DNA from: Arthrobacter sp. DNA4
Lineage (GTDB): Bacteria > Actinomycetota > Actinomycetes > Actinomycetales > Micrococcaceae
Direction: 5' to 3'
NCBI RefSeq assembly: GCF_024362385.1
Contig: NZ_CP101466.1
Location: 1,426,001-1,490,000 of the forward strand
Length of the DNA: 64,000 nucleotides
Part shown: piece after piece, positions 29,801 through 40,658 of the stretch
Layout: each line of letters opens with the position of its first letter
How positions within the stretch are numbered: position 1 is the first letter of the stretch
Made by a program: the position numbers and the translations under genes
The notes under the pieces: generated by a model
The model's database searches: none
What the model was told of the DNA's origin: nothing
The model's input: only the letters and a program-made list of their open reading frames with translations

Positions 29801-32800
29801 GTGAGATCAACCAGAAGCCAACCCCGGTTGATGACGAAGTCCGGGTCCGGCCGGGCCGACAGATCGCGGTGGACGCCATTGCCAACGACACCGATCCCGA
29901 CGGCGACCGCATCCGCATCCTCACAGACGGCATCGAGGCCGACCCCGCTCTGCAGGCCACCGTCAGCAAGAACAGTGGCCGCATCATCCTCCTGGCACCC
30001 AACGAGGCCGGTACCGTCAACGTCCGCTACACAGTTGCCGACGACCGCGACGCCACCGCCCAGGCCACCATCCGCCTGGTGGTTGACAATGATGTGCCCC
30101 TGAAGGCCCCGATCGCGCGCGACGACAGGGTCACCTCGGCCCAGGCCATGGGCAAGACGGCCGTGGACGTCCCCGTCCTCAAGAACGATGAGGACCCGGA
30201 CGGCGTGGGCGAAAACCTGAAGATCAGCACCGAGGCCACCACCGCACGTCCCGGGGGCAACGGCAACGTTCTGGTGGACCTCACCGAACAGCCCCAGCTC
30301 ATTCCATACACCGTCGAAGACGTGGATGGGCAGCAGTCCACCGCGATCATCTGGGTCCCGGGCCTGGGCCAGCAAGTTCCCACCCTGGCCAAGGACGAGG
30401 TCATCGAAGTGGTCGCCGGGCAGTCCGTCGACGTCGACCTGAAGGAATGGGTCAAGGTACGCGAAGGCCGCTCGCCCCGGCTGACCCAGGCGGACCGGAT
30501 CAAGCTCATTGGGGCCGACGGCGGCGATCCCATCATCCGGGACGGTGCAGGCCTTAAATACTCCGCGGGAGCTGACTATGTCGGCCCTGGATCACTCACC
30601 TTCGAGGTGACCGACGGTACAGGACCCGATGATCCGGCCGGTCTCAAGTCGACCCTCAGCATCCGCACCAAGGTCCTGCCGGACCCCAACAAGAACAACC
30701 CGCCGGAACTGCTGGGCGCCAACGTGGATGTTCCCAAGGGTGACTCGGCCACCACTGACCTCGGCAAGCTCACCTCCGATCCGGACCAGGACGACGTCGA
30801 GAAGATGAAGTACGAAGTGGTGGGCGACTCACCCGGCGGCTTCAACGCACGCATCGAAGGCAAGACGCTGAAGGTGTCGGCGGCCGATTCCACGGCAACC
30901 GGAACCCGCGCCGCCGTGCAGGTCAAGGCAACCGACCCCCGCGGGCTCCAGGCCACGGCCACCTACCAGCTTGCCGTGACCGCCTCCAACCGGCCCAAAC
31001 CGGTGGCGAACGACGACGGGCAGGACAACGCCGCCGCCGGCAAACCGGTGACCATCAATGTGCTGGCCAATGACGCCAACCCGTTCCCGGAAACACCGCT
31101 GAAGATCATTGCCGCGAACACCGAAACGGGCAGCGGCAATGTGGGCGTCAATGGTGACTCTGTGACCGTCACACCGGCGCCCGGGTTCACCGGAACCATG
31201 GTGGTGGCGTACACGGTGGAAGACAAGACGCAGGACAGCTCCAGGCATGCCACAGCGCGTGTCCGGCTGACCGTCAAGGACAAGCCTGCTGCGCCCACCA
31301 CGCCGCAGGCGCAGAGCGTGGGCGACCAGACCGCGCTGCTCACCTGGTCCGCGCCGGCCGACCGTGGCTCCGCCATCACCAAGTACACCGTCTATGGTGA
31401 GGGCGGGTTCCGGCAGGAGTGCCCGGCCAACACCTGCACCCTGAACGGCCTGACCAACAACACCACGTACCACTTCCAAGTGACGGCCACCAACGAGTTC
31501 GGCGATTCCGACCGCTCGCCGGCGTCCGCCGATGTCCGCCCGGACGTCAAACCGGATACGCCGCTGGCGCCGTCGCTGAAGTTCGGCGACAAGCAGCTGA
31601 CGGTGAACTGGACTGCCCCGGCCAGCAAGGGCTCCCCGGTGAAGTCCTACGACCTGGAAATTTCACCGGCTCCGGCCGGGCAGAACGCCCAGATCCAGGG
31701 GCTGACATCGGTCAGCTACGTCTGGAAGGGCCTCCAGAACGGCGTCTCCTACAAGGTCCGGGTCCTGGCCCGCAACGATGCCAAGGACCCCTCCGAGTGG
31801 AGCCCGTATTCGGCGGCCGAGGTGCCGGCCGGCGTCCCCGCCACTCCAGCGGCGCCGAGCGTGGCACAGGCGACGCCGGTAGGTTCGCAGAGCCAGCTGA
31901 GGGTGGTTTGGACCGCGCCCAACAACAACGGTGACGCGGTCTCGGCCTACACCCTGACCACGCTCCGGGGCGGTGCCGCGGTCTCCAGCCAGCAGGTGTC
32001 CGGCACCTCGCAGAACGTCACCGTGGACAACTCGGAAACGAACTACACCTTTACGGTTTCGGCAACCAACAAGGCCGGAACGAGCGCCACGAGCGCGCAG
32101 TCCGCCGCAATCCGGGCAGCAGGCAAACCTGGCACTGTCAACGCTGGAACCGTAAAAGAGAACGGGACCAGCGGCCAGCTCGACGTTACGTTCACGCCCC
32201 TGACGGATGCGCAGCGCAACGGCTCCACGGCGTCCGAGATTGCCTACTCATACAATGCCGACGGAAAGACAGGTGCCATCAAGGCCGGGGGAGGAACCAT
32301 CGGTGGCATGACCAACGGGCGGGACATCACCGTGACTATCATTGCCACGTCCACCAAGAACAATATGTCCGGTGACGCCAAGGCCATCGGCACCGGGAAC
32401 CCCTACGGTCCTGCCAATGCCCCCAGCATCAACGGCGGCACCTCGGCGAAGGGCGATGGCCAGGTGCACTGGACCTGGAACGACCCCGCGACGAACGGCA
32501 GGCCCCTTAGCTACTACGAAGTGAGCATGGATGGTGGCGGCTGGCAGAACGTCGGCAAGGCGAACAAGTTCGATACCGGAGCCGGCGGGTGGAGCACGAG
32601 CCACAAACTGCGGGTCCGCGCCTACACCGTCACCAACGGGGCAATCGGCGGACCGGTCACGTCTACCTCCGGTCCGGATAACACCCCACCCCCGCCCACG
32701 GACTGGTACGTCACGGCAAGCCCGGTGCGCAGCTGCACGGAGCCCCGCCAGGGGACGGACAGCTTCATCGACGGCAACCCGTCCCAGTGCACAGGTGGCG

Positions 32801-32982
32801 GCAAGTGGCTCGATGCCGGTGCCCCATCCACGGCGGACCGCTACCAGGTCTGGTACAAGACCTCCAACAACCCGAGCGGCATCTGGTACCACCTGAATTC
32901 GGGGATGGCGTCCGGCAACTGGCTCCGCTGCGACACCTCGAACGTGGGCTGCACCCCGCCCAAGGGCATGCCAAACCGCTAG
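26873..32982 (+). CDS. Giant membrane-anchored Ig-like/fibronectin type III protein B, frame broken at about 27739
   Basis: Paralogue of protein A, about 2036 residues when one base is restored. It starts at GTG 26873 (TTLLGKLGLKKRHRKLV) and has the same membrane helix and propeller-like domain, then a similar series of Ig-like modules (e.g. SVLDNDSDPDGDVLTAAVGD) and fibronectin-III modules. Its tail differs: DWYVTASPVRSCTEPR...GNWLRCDTSNVGC. At 27736-27739 it has GGGG where copy A has GGGGG (21447-21451), so the frame changes after GEG and resumes in the next frame at VQLGGCVHAA. The loss is in a G run and may be a sequencing error or a phase-variable tract. Only about 145 bp separate A and B, without a clear terminator. 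Confidence 0.86.
26930..27993 (+). repeat. 1.06-kb near-identical direct repeat, copy 2
   Basis: Second copy of the segment at 20641-21705, one base shorter because of the G-run loss at 27736-27739. The match starts at GGTACTGCGTTTGG and stops within CCCACCCAAG, after which the genes read GAAACC (copy 1) and AACCAG (copy 2). The sharp borders and high identity inside diverged genes suggest recent gene conversion. Confidence 0.95.
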
Positions 32983-33059
32983 CAACCGCATCACCCCCTG
33001 CAGGCCCGGACCTCCCGGGCCCACAAGGAATTCCGATCCATCAGAAGGAAGCACATCTC

Positions 33060-34031
33060 ATGACCATGACCATTGAGCAGGCCGAGTGGTTTGCTGACAC
33101 GTTCGAAAAGCTGGTTGCCAACGTGGGCCAGGCGGTGCTGGGCAAGGAACACGTCATCCGGCTGACCTTCACCGCCATGCTGGCCGAAGGCCACGTCCTG
33201 TTCGAGGACGCCCCGGGTACGGGCAAAACCTCCCTTGCCCGCGCCCTGGCTGCCACCGTGCAGGGCTCCAACAACCGCATCCAGTTCACCCCGGACCTGC
33301 TGCCCTCCGACGTCACCGGTGTGACCATCTACGACCAGAAGACGCAGAAGTTCGAGTTCCACAAGGGCCCGATCTTCAACAACATCGTCCTGGCCGACGA
33401 AATCAACCGTGCCTCGCCCAAGACCCAATCGGCGCTGCTGGAGGTCATGGAGGAATCCCGCGTGACCGTGGACGGCGTCACGTATTCGGCAGGGCGGCCC
33501 TTTATGGTGATGGCCACCCAGAACCCGATCGAGCAGGCCGGTACCTACCGCCTTCCCGAGGCGCAGCTTGACCGCTTCCTGATCAAGACCTCCATCGGTT
33601 ACCCGGACCACGCGTCCACGGTCCGGCTCCTGGGCGGCAGCAACCTGAAGGACCGCTCCAAGGAACTCTCCGCCGTCATCACCACCCAGGCCGTGGCGGA
33701 CATGGCCGATCTCGCCGCAACGGCGCACGTGGACACTGCCGTGCTGGAGTACATCTCCAGGCTGTGCGAGGAAACCCGCAACGCCCCGGAAACGCGCCTT
33801 GGGGTGTCAGTGCGTGGTGCCCTGGCCATGGTGCGGGCCGCCAAGGTCTGGGCCGCCGCGCAGGGCCGGAACTTCGTCCTGCCGGACGACATCAAGGAAC
33901 TGGCATCCGTGGTGTGGACCCACCGGTTCGTGATGGACCCCGAAGCAGAGTTCTCCGGCGCCACCGCCGAGGCCGTGCTGACCCGGATCCTGGCCGACGT
34001 CGCCGCCCCGCAGCAGCGCACCAACGCTTGA
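33060..34031 (+). CDS. MoxR-family AAA+ ATPase
   Basis: 323 residues. MoxR ATPases are chaperone-like AAA+ proteins that often act with a DUF58 protein, encoded here directly downstream. Walker A is EDAPGTGKTSLARAL (about residue 52), Walker B is VLADEINRASPKTQSALLEV (about 110), sensor 1 is MATQNPIEQAGTYRLPEAQL and an arginine finger follows in LDRFLIK. ATG 33060 has AAGGAA upstream; the first residues MTMTIEQAEWFADTFEKLV fit the family. In PFNA-type clusters this gene sits with the Fn3 gene, so it may help fold, insert or release the giant proteins; that is inference. Confidence 0.93.
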   Translation: MTMTIEQAEWFADTFEKLVANVGQAVLGKEHVIRLTFTAMLAEGHVLFEDAPGTGKTSLARALAATVQGSNNRIQFTPDLLPSDVTGVTIYDQKTQKFEFHKGPIFNNIVLADEINRASPKTQSALLEVMEESRVTVDGVTYSAGRPFMVMATQNPIEQAGTYRLPEAQLDRFLIKTSIGYPDHASTVRLLGGSNLKDRSKELSAVITTQAVADMADLAATAHVDTAVLEYISRLCEETRNAPETRLGVSVRGALAMVRAAKVWAAAQGRNFVLPDDIKELASVVWTHRFVMDPEAEFSGATAEAVLTRILADVAAPQQRTNA

Positions 34032-34102
34032 TCCGCCCGGCTGCGGCCGAACGCCGCAGCCACCGTCATTCCATTCCAGCGCAACAACGAAGGCACACCC
34101 CT

Positions 34103-35446
34103 ATGTCCGACGGCACGTCCAGCGGTACCCCGTTGACCCGGCTCGCGGAGCGTCTCCAGCACCTCTTCCAACGGAACGGCCGCCCCACCCGGCTGCACCC
34201 CGCAGCGGTGTGGTCCGAGGCCAGCAGCACCGCACTCCAGGCCCTGGCGCCCGCATGGCGGTCCGTCCGGGACACCTGGCTGAAGTACGCGTGGCCGGTG
34301 CTTTCCGTGGTCAGCATCCTGGGCTGGTCCGTCCTCGCCGCCGCGATCCTGCTCTGGACCACAGGACAGGCATTTGGCTGGCAGGAAGCCACGGCGGCGG
34401 CCATTGCCGCCTTCGCCATGTTCGTCATCGCAGTGGCCTTCATCCTGGGCCGGTCCTCGTACGGGGTGGTCCTGGACCTGGCCCGCACCCGGGTGGCGGT
34501 GGGGGACAGCGCCGTCGGCAGCATTGCCGTCTCCAACACCTCCGCGCGTCCCCTCCTGCCGGCCGCGCTGGAACTGCCGGTGGGCAGCACCACTGCCGTA
34601 TTCCACCTGCCCCGGATGAAGCCCGGCCAGGTGCACGAAGACCTGTTCACCATCCCCACCGCCCGGCGCGCCGTCATCGTGGTGGGACCCGTCCGCTCCG
34701 TGCGGGCGGACCCGCTGCACCTGCTGCGCCGCCAGGTCCTCTGGACTGAGCCGGAGGACCTCTTCGTCCACCCGCGCACCGTCGCCCTGGCCGTCTCCGC
34801 CGCCGGCTTCATCCGCGACCTCGAGGGCATGCCCACCACGGACCTCTCCAGCGCCGACGTCTCCTTCCACGCCCTGCGCGACTATGTGCCGGGCGATGAC
34901 CGCAGGCACATCCACTGGAAGACCACGGCCCGCACCAACAAGCTGATGGTGCGCCAGTTCGAGGAAACGCGCCGCGCCCACCTGGCCATTTCGCTGTCCA
35001 TCAACACCGAGGAATACGCTTCCGAAACCGAGTTCGAGATGGCCATCTCGGTGGCTGCCTCCATCGGCCGGCAGGCCATCCGCGAACAGCGCGAACTGGA
35101 TGTCCTGACCCAGAAGGGGCCCCTGCGCTGCGAAACCGGCCGCAACATGCTCGATGACATGACCCGGATCGTGGGCACCCCCATGCGCCGCACCGCCGTC
35201 GACCTCGCCCGGACCCTGGCGGACACCGTCCCCAACGCCTCCGTCGTCTTCTTCGTGGTGGGCAGCAACGTAACGGCAAGCCAGCTTCGCTCCGCCGCAG
35301 CCTCCGTGCCGCCCGGCGTCCGCAGCCTGGCAGTAAGGGTGGAAACCGGCGCGGCCCCCACCCGGGCCAACATCGCAGACCTTACTGTCCTGACGCTCGG
35401 CGACCTGGGCGACCTTGCCATCGTGCTGAGAAAGGCGGCCGCATGA
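34103..35446 (+). CDS. DUF58-domain membrane protein
   Basis: 447 residues with two adjacent membrane helices (YAWPVLSVVSILGWSVLAAA and ATAAAIAAFAMFVIAVAFIL) near residues 70-120, then the DUF58 core. The signature is FHALRDYVPGDDRRHIHWKT near residue 255, followed by a von Willebrand A-like C-terminal domain. DUF58 proteins accompany MoxR ATPases and are thought to be their adaptors or substrates at the membrane. The start codon lies about 70 bp after moxR. The stop overlaps the next start (ATGA), so translation of the transglutaminase-like gene is coupled. Confidence 0.9.
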   Translation: MSDGTSSGTPLTRLAERLQHLFQRNGRPTRLHPAAVWSEASSTALQALAPAWRSVRDTWLKYAWPVLSVVSILGWSVLAAAILLWTTGQAFGWQEATAAAIAAFAMFVIAVAFILGRSSYGVVLDLARTRVAVGDSAVGSIAVSNTSARPLLPAALELPVGSTTAVFHLPRMKPGQVHEDLFTIPTARRAVIVVGPVRSVRADPLHLLRRQVLWTEPEDLFVHPRTVALAVSAAGFIRDLEGMPTTDLSSADVSFHALRDYVPGDDRRHIHWKTTARTNKLMVRQFEETRRAHLAISLSINTEEYASETEFEMAISVAASIGRQAIREQRELDVLTQKGPLRCETGRNMLDDMTRIVGTPMRRTAVDLARTLADTVPNASVVFFVVGSNVTASQLRSAAASVPPGVRSLAVRVETGAAPTRANIADLTVLTLGDLGDLAIVLRKAAA

Positions 35447-38055
35447 GCACCGCACCGGGCCGATCCCGACAAACCCCTGCCCCGCAGGACCATAGCCGCC
35501 GCAAAGTGGCCAACCAGGAGTCGGCGTTCGCGGACGGCCAGCCGCTGTGGCACTTCCTGCTCGACGCCGGAGCCCTGGTGGTCCTGCTGGGCTTGGGACT
35601 GCTCGGCTTCGGCCTGAGCTTCGGCGGGGACCCGTACTACCTGCTGTCGGGTTTCGGCGGCATCATCCTGGGCCTGGCCATCGGCGCGGTCAACGCCCAC
35701 CTGCGCCTGGGCCTGCTCATCACCACCGCACTGGCCCTTGCCGCGTACCTCCTCTTTGGCACCTGGCTGGCGGTCCCTGATGCTGCCATCGCCGGCTTCG
35801 TCCCCACCCTGGATTCGCTGCGGACCCTGCTCCTCGGCGTCGTCTTCGCCTGGAAGGACATGCTCACGGTGGGTGTGCCCGTGGGAACTGCCGGCGGCGT
35901 GCTGATTGTCCCCTTCCTGAGTTCCCTGATCACGGCGCTCGTGGCTGCGCTGCTGACGTGGCGCACCAAAAGCCCCTACCTGCCCCTCCTGCCCGTGCTG
36001 GTCCTGTTCGTCACCGGCATCGCCTTCAGCACCAACGCGGCGTTCCTGACCCTGGAACGTGGCATCGGCCTGACAGTGCTGGGCATCGCGTGGGCAACGT
36101 TCCGCCGGGACGCGCTCCGGCGGAACAACACCCGGCGGGTGTCCGTGAACAACCCGCAGACGGACACGGCCGCCGCACGGCGTGCCCGGATCCGCCGGCT
36201 GGGCATGGCTACGGGAGTCATTGCCGTCAGCGTGGGGGTCACCGCAGTGGCCGCACCGCTGGTCAGCGCAGGAGAGGACCGGAAGGTCCTCCGCAACGTG
36301 GTGGTACCCCCGTTCGACCCCAAGGACTACATCACGCCCCTGGCAAGCTTCCGGACGTATGTGAAGGACAAAAAGGACGACACCCTGTTCGTGGTCAAGG
36401 GCCTTCCGAAGGACAGCCGGGTCCGGCTCGGCGCCCTGGATGCCTTCAACGGGACCAACTACAACATGGACCCCAATGGCTCCGGAAACTTCAGTAAGGT
36501 GGGCGATGCGAAATCCATCAACACCCTCGCCGACTCATCCGGTGTGGTGCCCACCAACGACTACTCGATCAGCATCAACATCGAGGACTACCAGGGCTAC
36601 TTTGTCCCCGGCGGACGAAAGACCACGGGCATCAGCTTTGACCAGTCCGGCTCTGCCGCCGCTTCGGGCCTCTACTTCAACCCCGGCTCCGACACCGCGG
36701 TGACCACCGGCGGGCTTTCCCGCGGCGACTCCTACAGTGTCCAGGTCTCAGATCCCGTCAAGCTCGAGCACGGGCAGCTGACGCAGTACGATTTCGCAAA
36801 GATTTCCCTCCCGGACGCGCTGGAGGTGCCGCCGGTGGTGGGGTCCCAGGCCAACGACTTGTCCGCTGATGCGCCGACGGCCATCGACCGGGTGCGCCAG
36901 ATCGAAGCCCACTTCCAAAAAACCGGGGCGTTCAGCAACGGCCTGGTCAGTGAAGGCCAGTTGCCCAGCGTCTCCGGCCACGGCGCAGCCCGCATACGCA
37001 GCCTGCTGACGGCCAAGCAGATGCTTGGTGACGATGAGCAGTACGCGGTGGCCATGTCCCTGATGCTCCGCCACCTGGGCATCCCGTCCCGCGTGGTGAT
37101 GGGTTTCTACCCTGAGCCAACCAGCCCGGAGAACGGTGCAGGCGAGGTGAAGATCACCGGCAAGGACGTCCACGCCTGGGTTGAGGTCGCCTTTGAACGG
37201 GTCGGCTGGGTCAGCTTCGATCCCACCCCGCCCAAGGACAACATCCCCATCCCGCCTGACCCCGAGAACAAGTCCAAGCCCAAGCCGCAGGTGCTGCAGC
37301 CGCCGCCCCCGCCGCAGGAGCCGGCAGACCTGCCGCCGGACTCATCACCGGACGCGCTGGATGCCGACCAGAAGAAGAACAACCCGTGGCTGTTCTGGGG
37401 TGCCCTCCTGGGTGCCCTGGGCGTCGTCGCGATCCCGCTGATGATCCTGGCCCTGCCGCTGCTGCTGATCGCCCTGCTGAAGACACGACGGCGGAAGTCG
37501 CGTTTCCGCGACGGGCACCCCGCCCAGCGTGTGGGCGGAGGATGGAACGAGGTGGTGAGCCTGGCGACAGACCTGGGCGCCGCCGTCGACACCCGCTCGA
37601 CGCGGCGGGAGAGTGCCGCCGTCCTGGCCGAAGCATTCCCCGCCACCCAGGGAACCACCACCATGCTGGCGCGCCGGGCGGACGCCTCGATCTTCGGAGC
37701 GGGGGAGCCCACGGAGGAGGAGGTCCGCGAGTACTGGACCATCGTGGACGGGTCCCTCAAGGAGATGACCTCCTCCATCGGATTCTGGCGGCGCCAGCAG
37801 GCGCGGTTCTCGCCGCGGTCGCTTCTTGCCGACGCCAGGACCGCGATGAACTCCGGCAAAGGCCTCAAATTGCGCGGCGGCCGCATGGCGCTGCCGGCGA
37901 TGGGCGGGATCCTTGCCGCACGCCGCCGCCGGATTGCAGGCGGGGACCCTGCCGCGGATCGGGCGGAAACGCCCAACGCACCTTCAGCGCCCCGGCCGGA
38001 GGCCCCGCCCCGGGACACCAAGGAGCCAGACCAGCAAGGACCCAACCAGCAGTGA
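35443..38055 (+). CDS. Transglutaminase-like membrane protein lacking the catalytic Cys
   Basis: 870 residues. Several N-terminal membrane helices lie between about residues 25 and 280; an extracytoplasmic transglutaminase-like domain spans about 290-620, then a proline-rich stretch, a last helix near 650-680 (FWGALLGALGVVAIPLMILA) and a cytosolic tail. The core reads LGDDEQYAVAMSLMLRHLG, whereas active members have GYCEQFA or similar, so the nucleophile Cys appears to be Asp (about residue 529). The His (DVHAWVEV, about 577) and Asp (SFDPTP, about 592) remain. The family is usually linked to protein crosslinking or peptidase action; here a binding role is more likely. It overlaps both neighbours. 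Confidence 0.87.
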   Translation: MSTAPGRSRQTPAPQDHSRRKVANQESAFADGQPLWHFLLDAGALVVLLGLGLLGFGLSFGGDPYYLLSGFGGIILGLAIGAVNAHLRLGLLITTALALAAYLLFGTWLAVPDAAIAGFVPTLDSLRTLLLGVVFAWKDMLTVGVPVGTAGGVLIVPFLSSLITALVAALLTWRTKSPYLPLLPVLVLFVTGIAFSTNAAFLTLERGIGLTVLGIAWATFRRDALRRNNTRRVSVNNPQTDTAAARRARIRRLGMATGVIAVSVGVTAVAAPLVSAGEDRKVLRNVVVPPFDPKDYITPLASFRTYVKDKKDDTLFVVKGLPKDSRVRLGALDAFNGTNYNMDPNGSGNFSKVGDAKSINTLADSSGVVPTNDYSISINIEDYQGYFVPGGRKTTGISFDQSGSAAASGLYFNPGSDTAVTTGGLSRGDSYSVQVSDPVKLEHGQLTQYDFAKISLPDALEVPPVVGSQANDLSADAPTAIDRVRQIEAHFQKTGAFSNGLVSEGQLPSVSGHGAARIRSLLTAKQMLGDDEQYAVAMSLMLRHLGIPSRVVMGFYPEPTSPENGAGEVKITGKDVHAWVEVAFERVGWVSFDPTPPKDNIPIPPDPENKSKPKPQVLQPPPPPQEPADLPPDSSPDALDADQKKNNPWLFWGALLGALGVVAIPLMILALPLLLIALLKTRRRKSRFRDGHPAQRVGGGWNEVVSLATDLGAAVDTRSTRRESAAVLAEAFPATQGTTTMLARRADASIFGAGEPTEEEVREYWTIVDGSLKEMTSSIGFWRRQQARFSPRSLLADARTAMNSGKGLKLRGGRMALPAMGGILAARRRRIAGGDPAADRAETPNAPSAPRPEAPPRDTKEPDQQGPNQQ

Positions 38056-39735
38056 TGCCCGACGCCGAACGCTGCCCGCGCTGCCAACAGCAGATCCGCG
38101 CGGGAGCCACCTTCTGCACCGCCTGCGGCGCGCCGCTGCCCAACCGGGCGGCGCGCCGCACCCGCACCCCGGACGCGCTGGAGCACCAGGACAGGAGTGA
38201 CGCCGGGGAAGCGCGCCCCACGCATGCGCACGGGATTCCCGGTACTATCCCGGTAGTAGAAAGGCCCCCGGCAGGTCAGCCGGCGGGCACAGCACATACG
38301 GGCAACGCGCGCAGGGGCACCCTGCACACGGGCACCGGGCCGGGCAGGACCGGCGGTTCCACAAGGGTGGAAGCCGCTCCAGGGGGAGGAACGGGAATGG
38401 CAGTGAACCTTCAGCTTGTTCCGGCTGCGGCGGGCAAGCGGCTTGGCGCTGCCGTCATCGACTGGCTGCCGGGCGTGGCAGTGCTGGTGGTGACGTTCGC
38501 CATCGGATTTGCCGGGATCACCCGCACCAGGAGCGGCGGGTTCATCGTGTACGACACCTCTTCTTTGGTGCTGTTCGGCGGAATCGGCCTGGGCCTTACC
38601 CTGGCCTACCTGTTCGTGGTGCTCGGTCTGGAAGCCCGCAGCGGCAAAACGCCCGGCAATCTGGCCATGGGCATCCGCAGCGCGGACCAGGACGGCTACG
38701 CACCCGGCGCGGGCGCTGTCTTCCTGCGCGGCCTCATCACCGGGGCAGGCATCCTCCTGGCCCTGCTGGCGGCAGTGCTGGTAGTGGTCTTCAAATGGTT
38801 TGACGCCGCCCTGTTCATCCTCGGCCCGCTGCTCCTGGTGGGTGCTGCCTGGGCCGTGCTGGTGGTGGTTTCCAACCGTTGGGACAAGAACGGCGGCCTC
38901 CGGGGCTGGAATGACACCGCGGCCAAGACCCTGGTGTTCGACGTCAAGGCAGGCCGGGACCCCATCACCACTGGCGGCATCCAGGGGCCCTACAGCTTCG
39001 CGCCCCTGGACCTCCCGCCCGTGCAGCAGGTGCTGTCCCCGGTGGCCGGGGCCAAAGCACCGCAACCCCCGGCATCCCAAACCAATGGCTCCCAGCCGAC
39101 TGCTCCGGCGCTGCAAACCCCGCCACCCGCTGTCCCGGCCCCGTACAACCCGGCCCCTTACAACCCGACGCCGGCGGTTCCGGGGCCGCAGGTCAACGGA
39201 CCCCAGGCGTCCGCACCCCAAGCACCTGCGCCGTCGGCCACCATGCCGTCCCAGACCATGCCTTACACCTCGCCGGCGTCCTTCGCGCCGCCCGCGGCCG
39301 GTTCCCAGGGCGTCCCCCCGGGGCACCGGGTGCCTTCGCAGCACGTGGACGACGACGTCGAACGCACCCAGGTGCGTCCCGGCGCCGCATGGCCCCGCCC
39401 AGGTGGCCGTCCTCCGCATCCGCCTGGACGATGGCCGGGACTTCCAGCTGGACCGCAGCGTCCTCGTGGGCCGCAACCCGGTGGGGCAAACGGGCGAACA
39501 GCACGCCCAGTTGCTGGCCGTGGACGACCCCGGGCGCTCCATCTCCAAGACGCACCTGCACCTGCTCACTGACGGTGCGGGCATCTGGGTGACGGACCGG
39601 CAGTCAACCAACGGAAGCGCCGTCACCACCCCGGACGGCCTGCGCACCCCCCTGGTGCCGGGCGTCCCCACGTTTGTTACCCCGGGATCCAGTGTGCACT
39701 TTGGAGACCGTACCTTTTACCTAGGACAGGCATGA
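38055..39735 (+). CDS. Zinc-ribbon/RDD/FHA membrane protein, frame broken near 39395
   Basis: About 560 residues when repaired. An N-terminal zinc ribbon (CPRCQQQI...FCTACG) is followed by a linker and an RDD membrane domain from about residue 115 (GKRLGAAVIDWLPGVAVLVV, then LEARSGKTPGNLAMGIRSAD). A Pro/Gln-rich linker (PAPYNPAPYNPTPAVPGP) leads to a C-terminal FHA domain: SVLVGRNPVGQTGEQ, SISKTHLHLL and DRQSTNGSAV, the phosphothreonine-binding positions. The frame changes at 39385-39400, where two missing bases (probably C, at GGCGCCGCATGG) would restore it. ATG 38055 overlaps the preceding stop by one base and its own stop overlaps the phosphatase start. It probably reads the phosphorylation state of a partner at the membrane. 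Confidence 0.83.
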
Positions 39736-40658
39736 ACCAGCACCCCGCCAGTGTTTCCTCCACCATCCAGCCGGGGCCGGGCCTCAGCCTTACCTACGGC
39801 TACGGGACGGACAGGGGACTCCGCCGGGAGCTGAACGAAGATTCGTACATCGCGGCTGACCCCGTCTTCGCCGTGGCTGACGGCATGGGCGGACACGAGG
39901 CCGGCGAAATCGCCAGCGGCCTGTGCGTGCGCGCCTTGGCAGAAATGCCCCAGGTCACCACGGGGGAGCGGAACATTACCGCGTCCCTCCTCCAGGAGTA
40001 CCTGGTCCGTGCCGACGCCTCCATCCGCGAAGCCACGGGCGCCCGCGCCGGCACCACCCTGACGGGCGCCGTGGTGGTGGAGCAAATGGGCGTGCCGTAC
40101 TGGCTGGTCCTGAACATTGGCGATTCCCGCACCTACCGGCTCAGCCAGGGCCGGTTCGAGCAGATCAGCGTGGACCATTCCGAGGTCCAGGAACTCGTGG
40201 ACGCCGGCGAGATCACCGCACAGGAAGCCACCGTCCATCCCCGTCGGCACGTGGTCACCCGGGCCCTTGGCACAGGGGACGAGACGGAGGCGGACTACTG
40301 GCTCCTCCCCGTGGAGGAAGGCGACCGGGTGCTGGTCTGTTCGGACGGCCTCACCGGGGAATTGCCGGACGAGGAGATCCTCCGGATCCTCAGCACCGTG
40401 GCTGAGCCGCAGGACGCAGTGGACGCCCTGATCCAGGCTGCCCTGCGCAGCGGCGGCCGGGACAACGTGACGGCCATCGTGGTGGATGCCAGGAACGTGG
40501 CGAACGACGACGGCACTGGCACCACGGCACCCCGGCACACCCCGGCGGACGGGGACGAAGTGACGCTGCCGCGGCCGGCTGCGTCCGAAGCCGTCACGCA
40601 GCCCCTGCCCGCGCCCTTCGAAGGCAGCACCGACCAGGACGGAGACCCCGGACGATGA
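39732..40658 (+). CDS. PP2C-family Ser/Thr protein phosphatase
   Basis: 308 residues. All PP2C motifs are present: LRRELNEDSYIAADPVFAVA, DGMGGHEAGEIASG with metal-binding Asp and Gly, AGTTLTGAVVVEQ, LNIGDSRTYRLSQG, RVLVCSDGLTGELPD and GGRDNVTAIVVDA. It is a cytosolic metal-dependent phosphatase that should reverse the action of the kinase at 42792. It is linked by four-base overlaps (ATGA) both to the upstream RDD/FHA gene and to the downstream FHA gene. The C-terminal tail after residue 255 is low complexity. Confidence 0.95.
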   Translation: MNQHPASVSSTIQPGPGLSLTYGYGTDRGLRRELNEDSYIAADPVFAVADGMGGHEAGEIASGLCVRALAEMPQVTTGERNITASLLQEYLVRADASIREATGARAGTTLTGAVVVEQMGVPYWLVLNIGDSRTYRLSQGRFEQISVDHSEVQELVDAGEITAQEATVHPRRHVVTRALGTGDETEADYWLLPVEEGDRVLVCSDGLTGELPDEEILRILSTVAEPQDAVDALIQAALRSGGRDNVTAIVVDARNVANDDGTGTTAPRHTPADGDEVTLPRPAASEAVTQPLPAPFEGSTDQDGDPGR

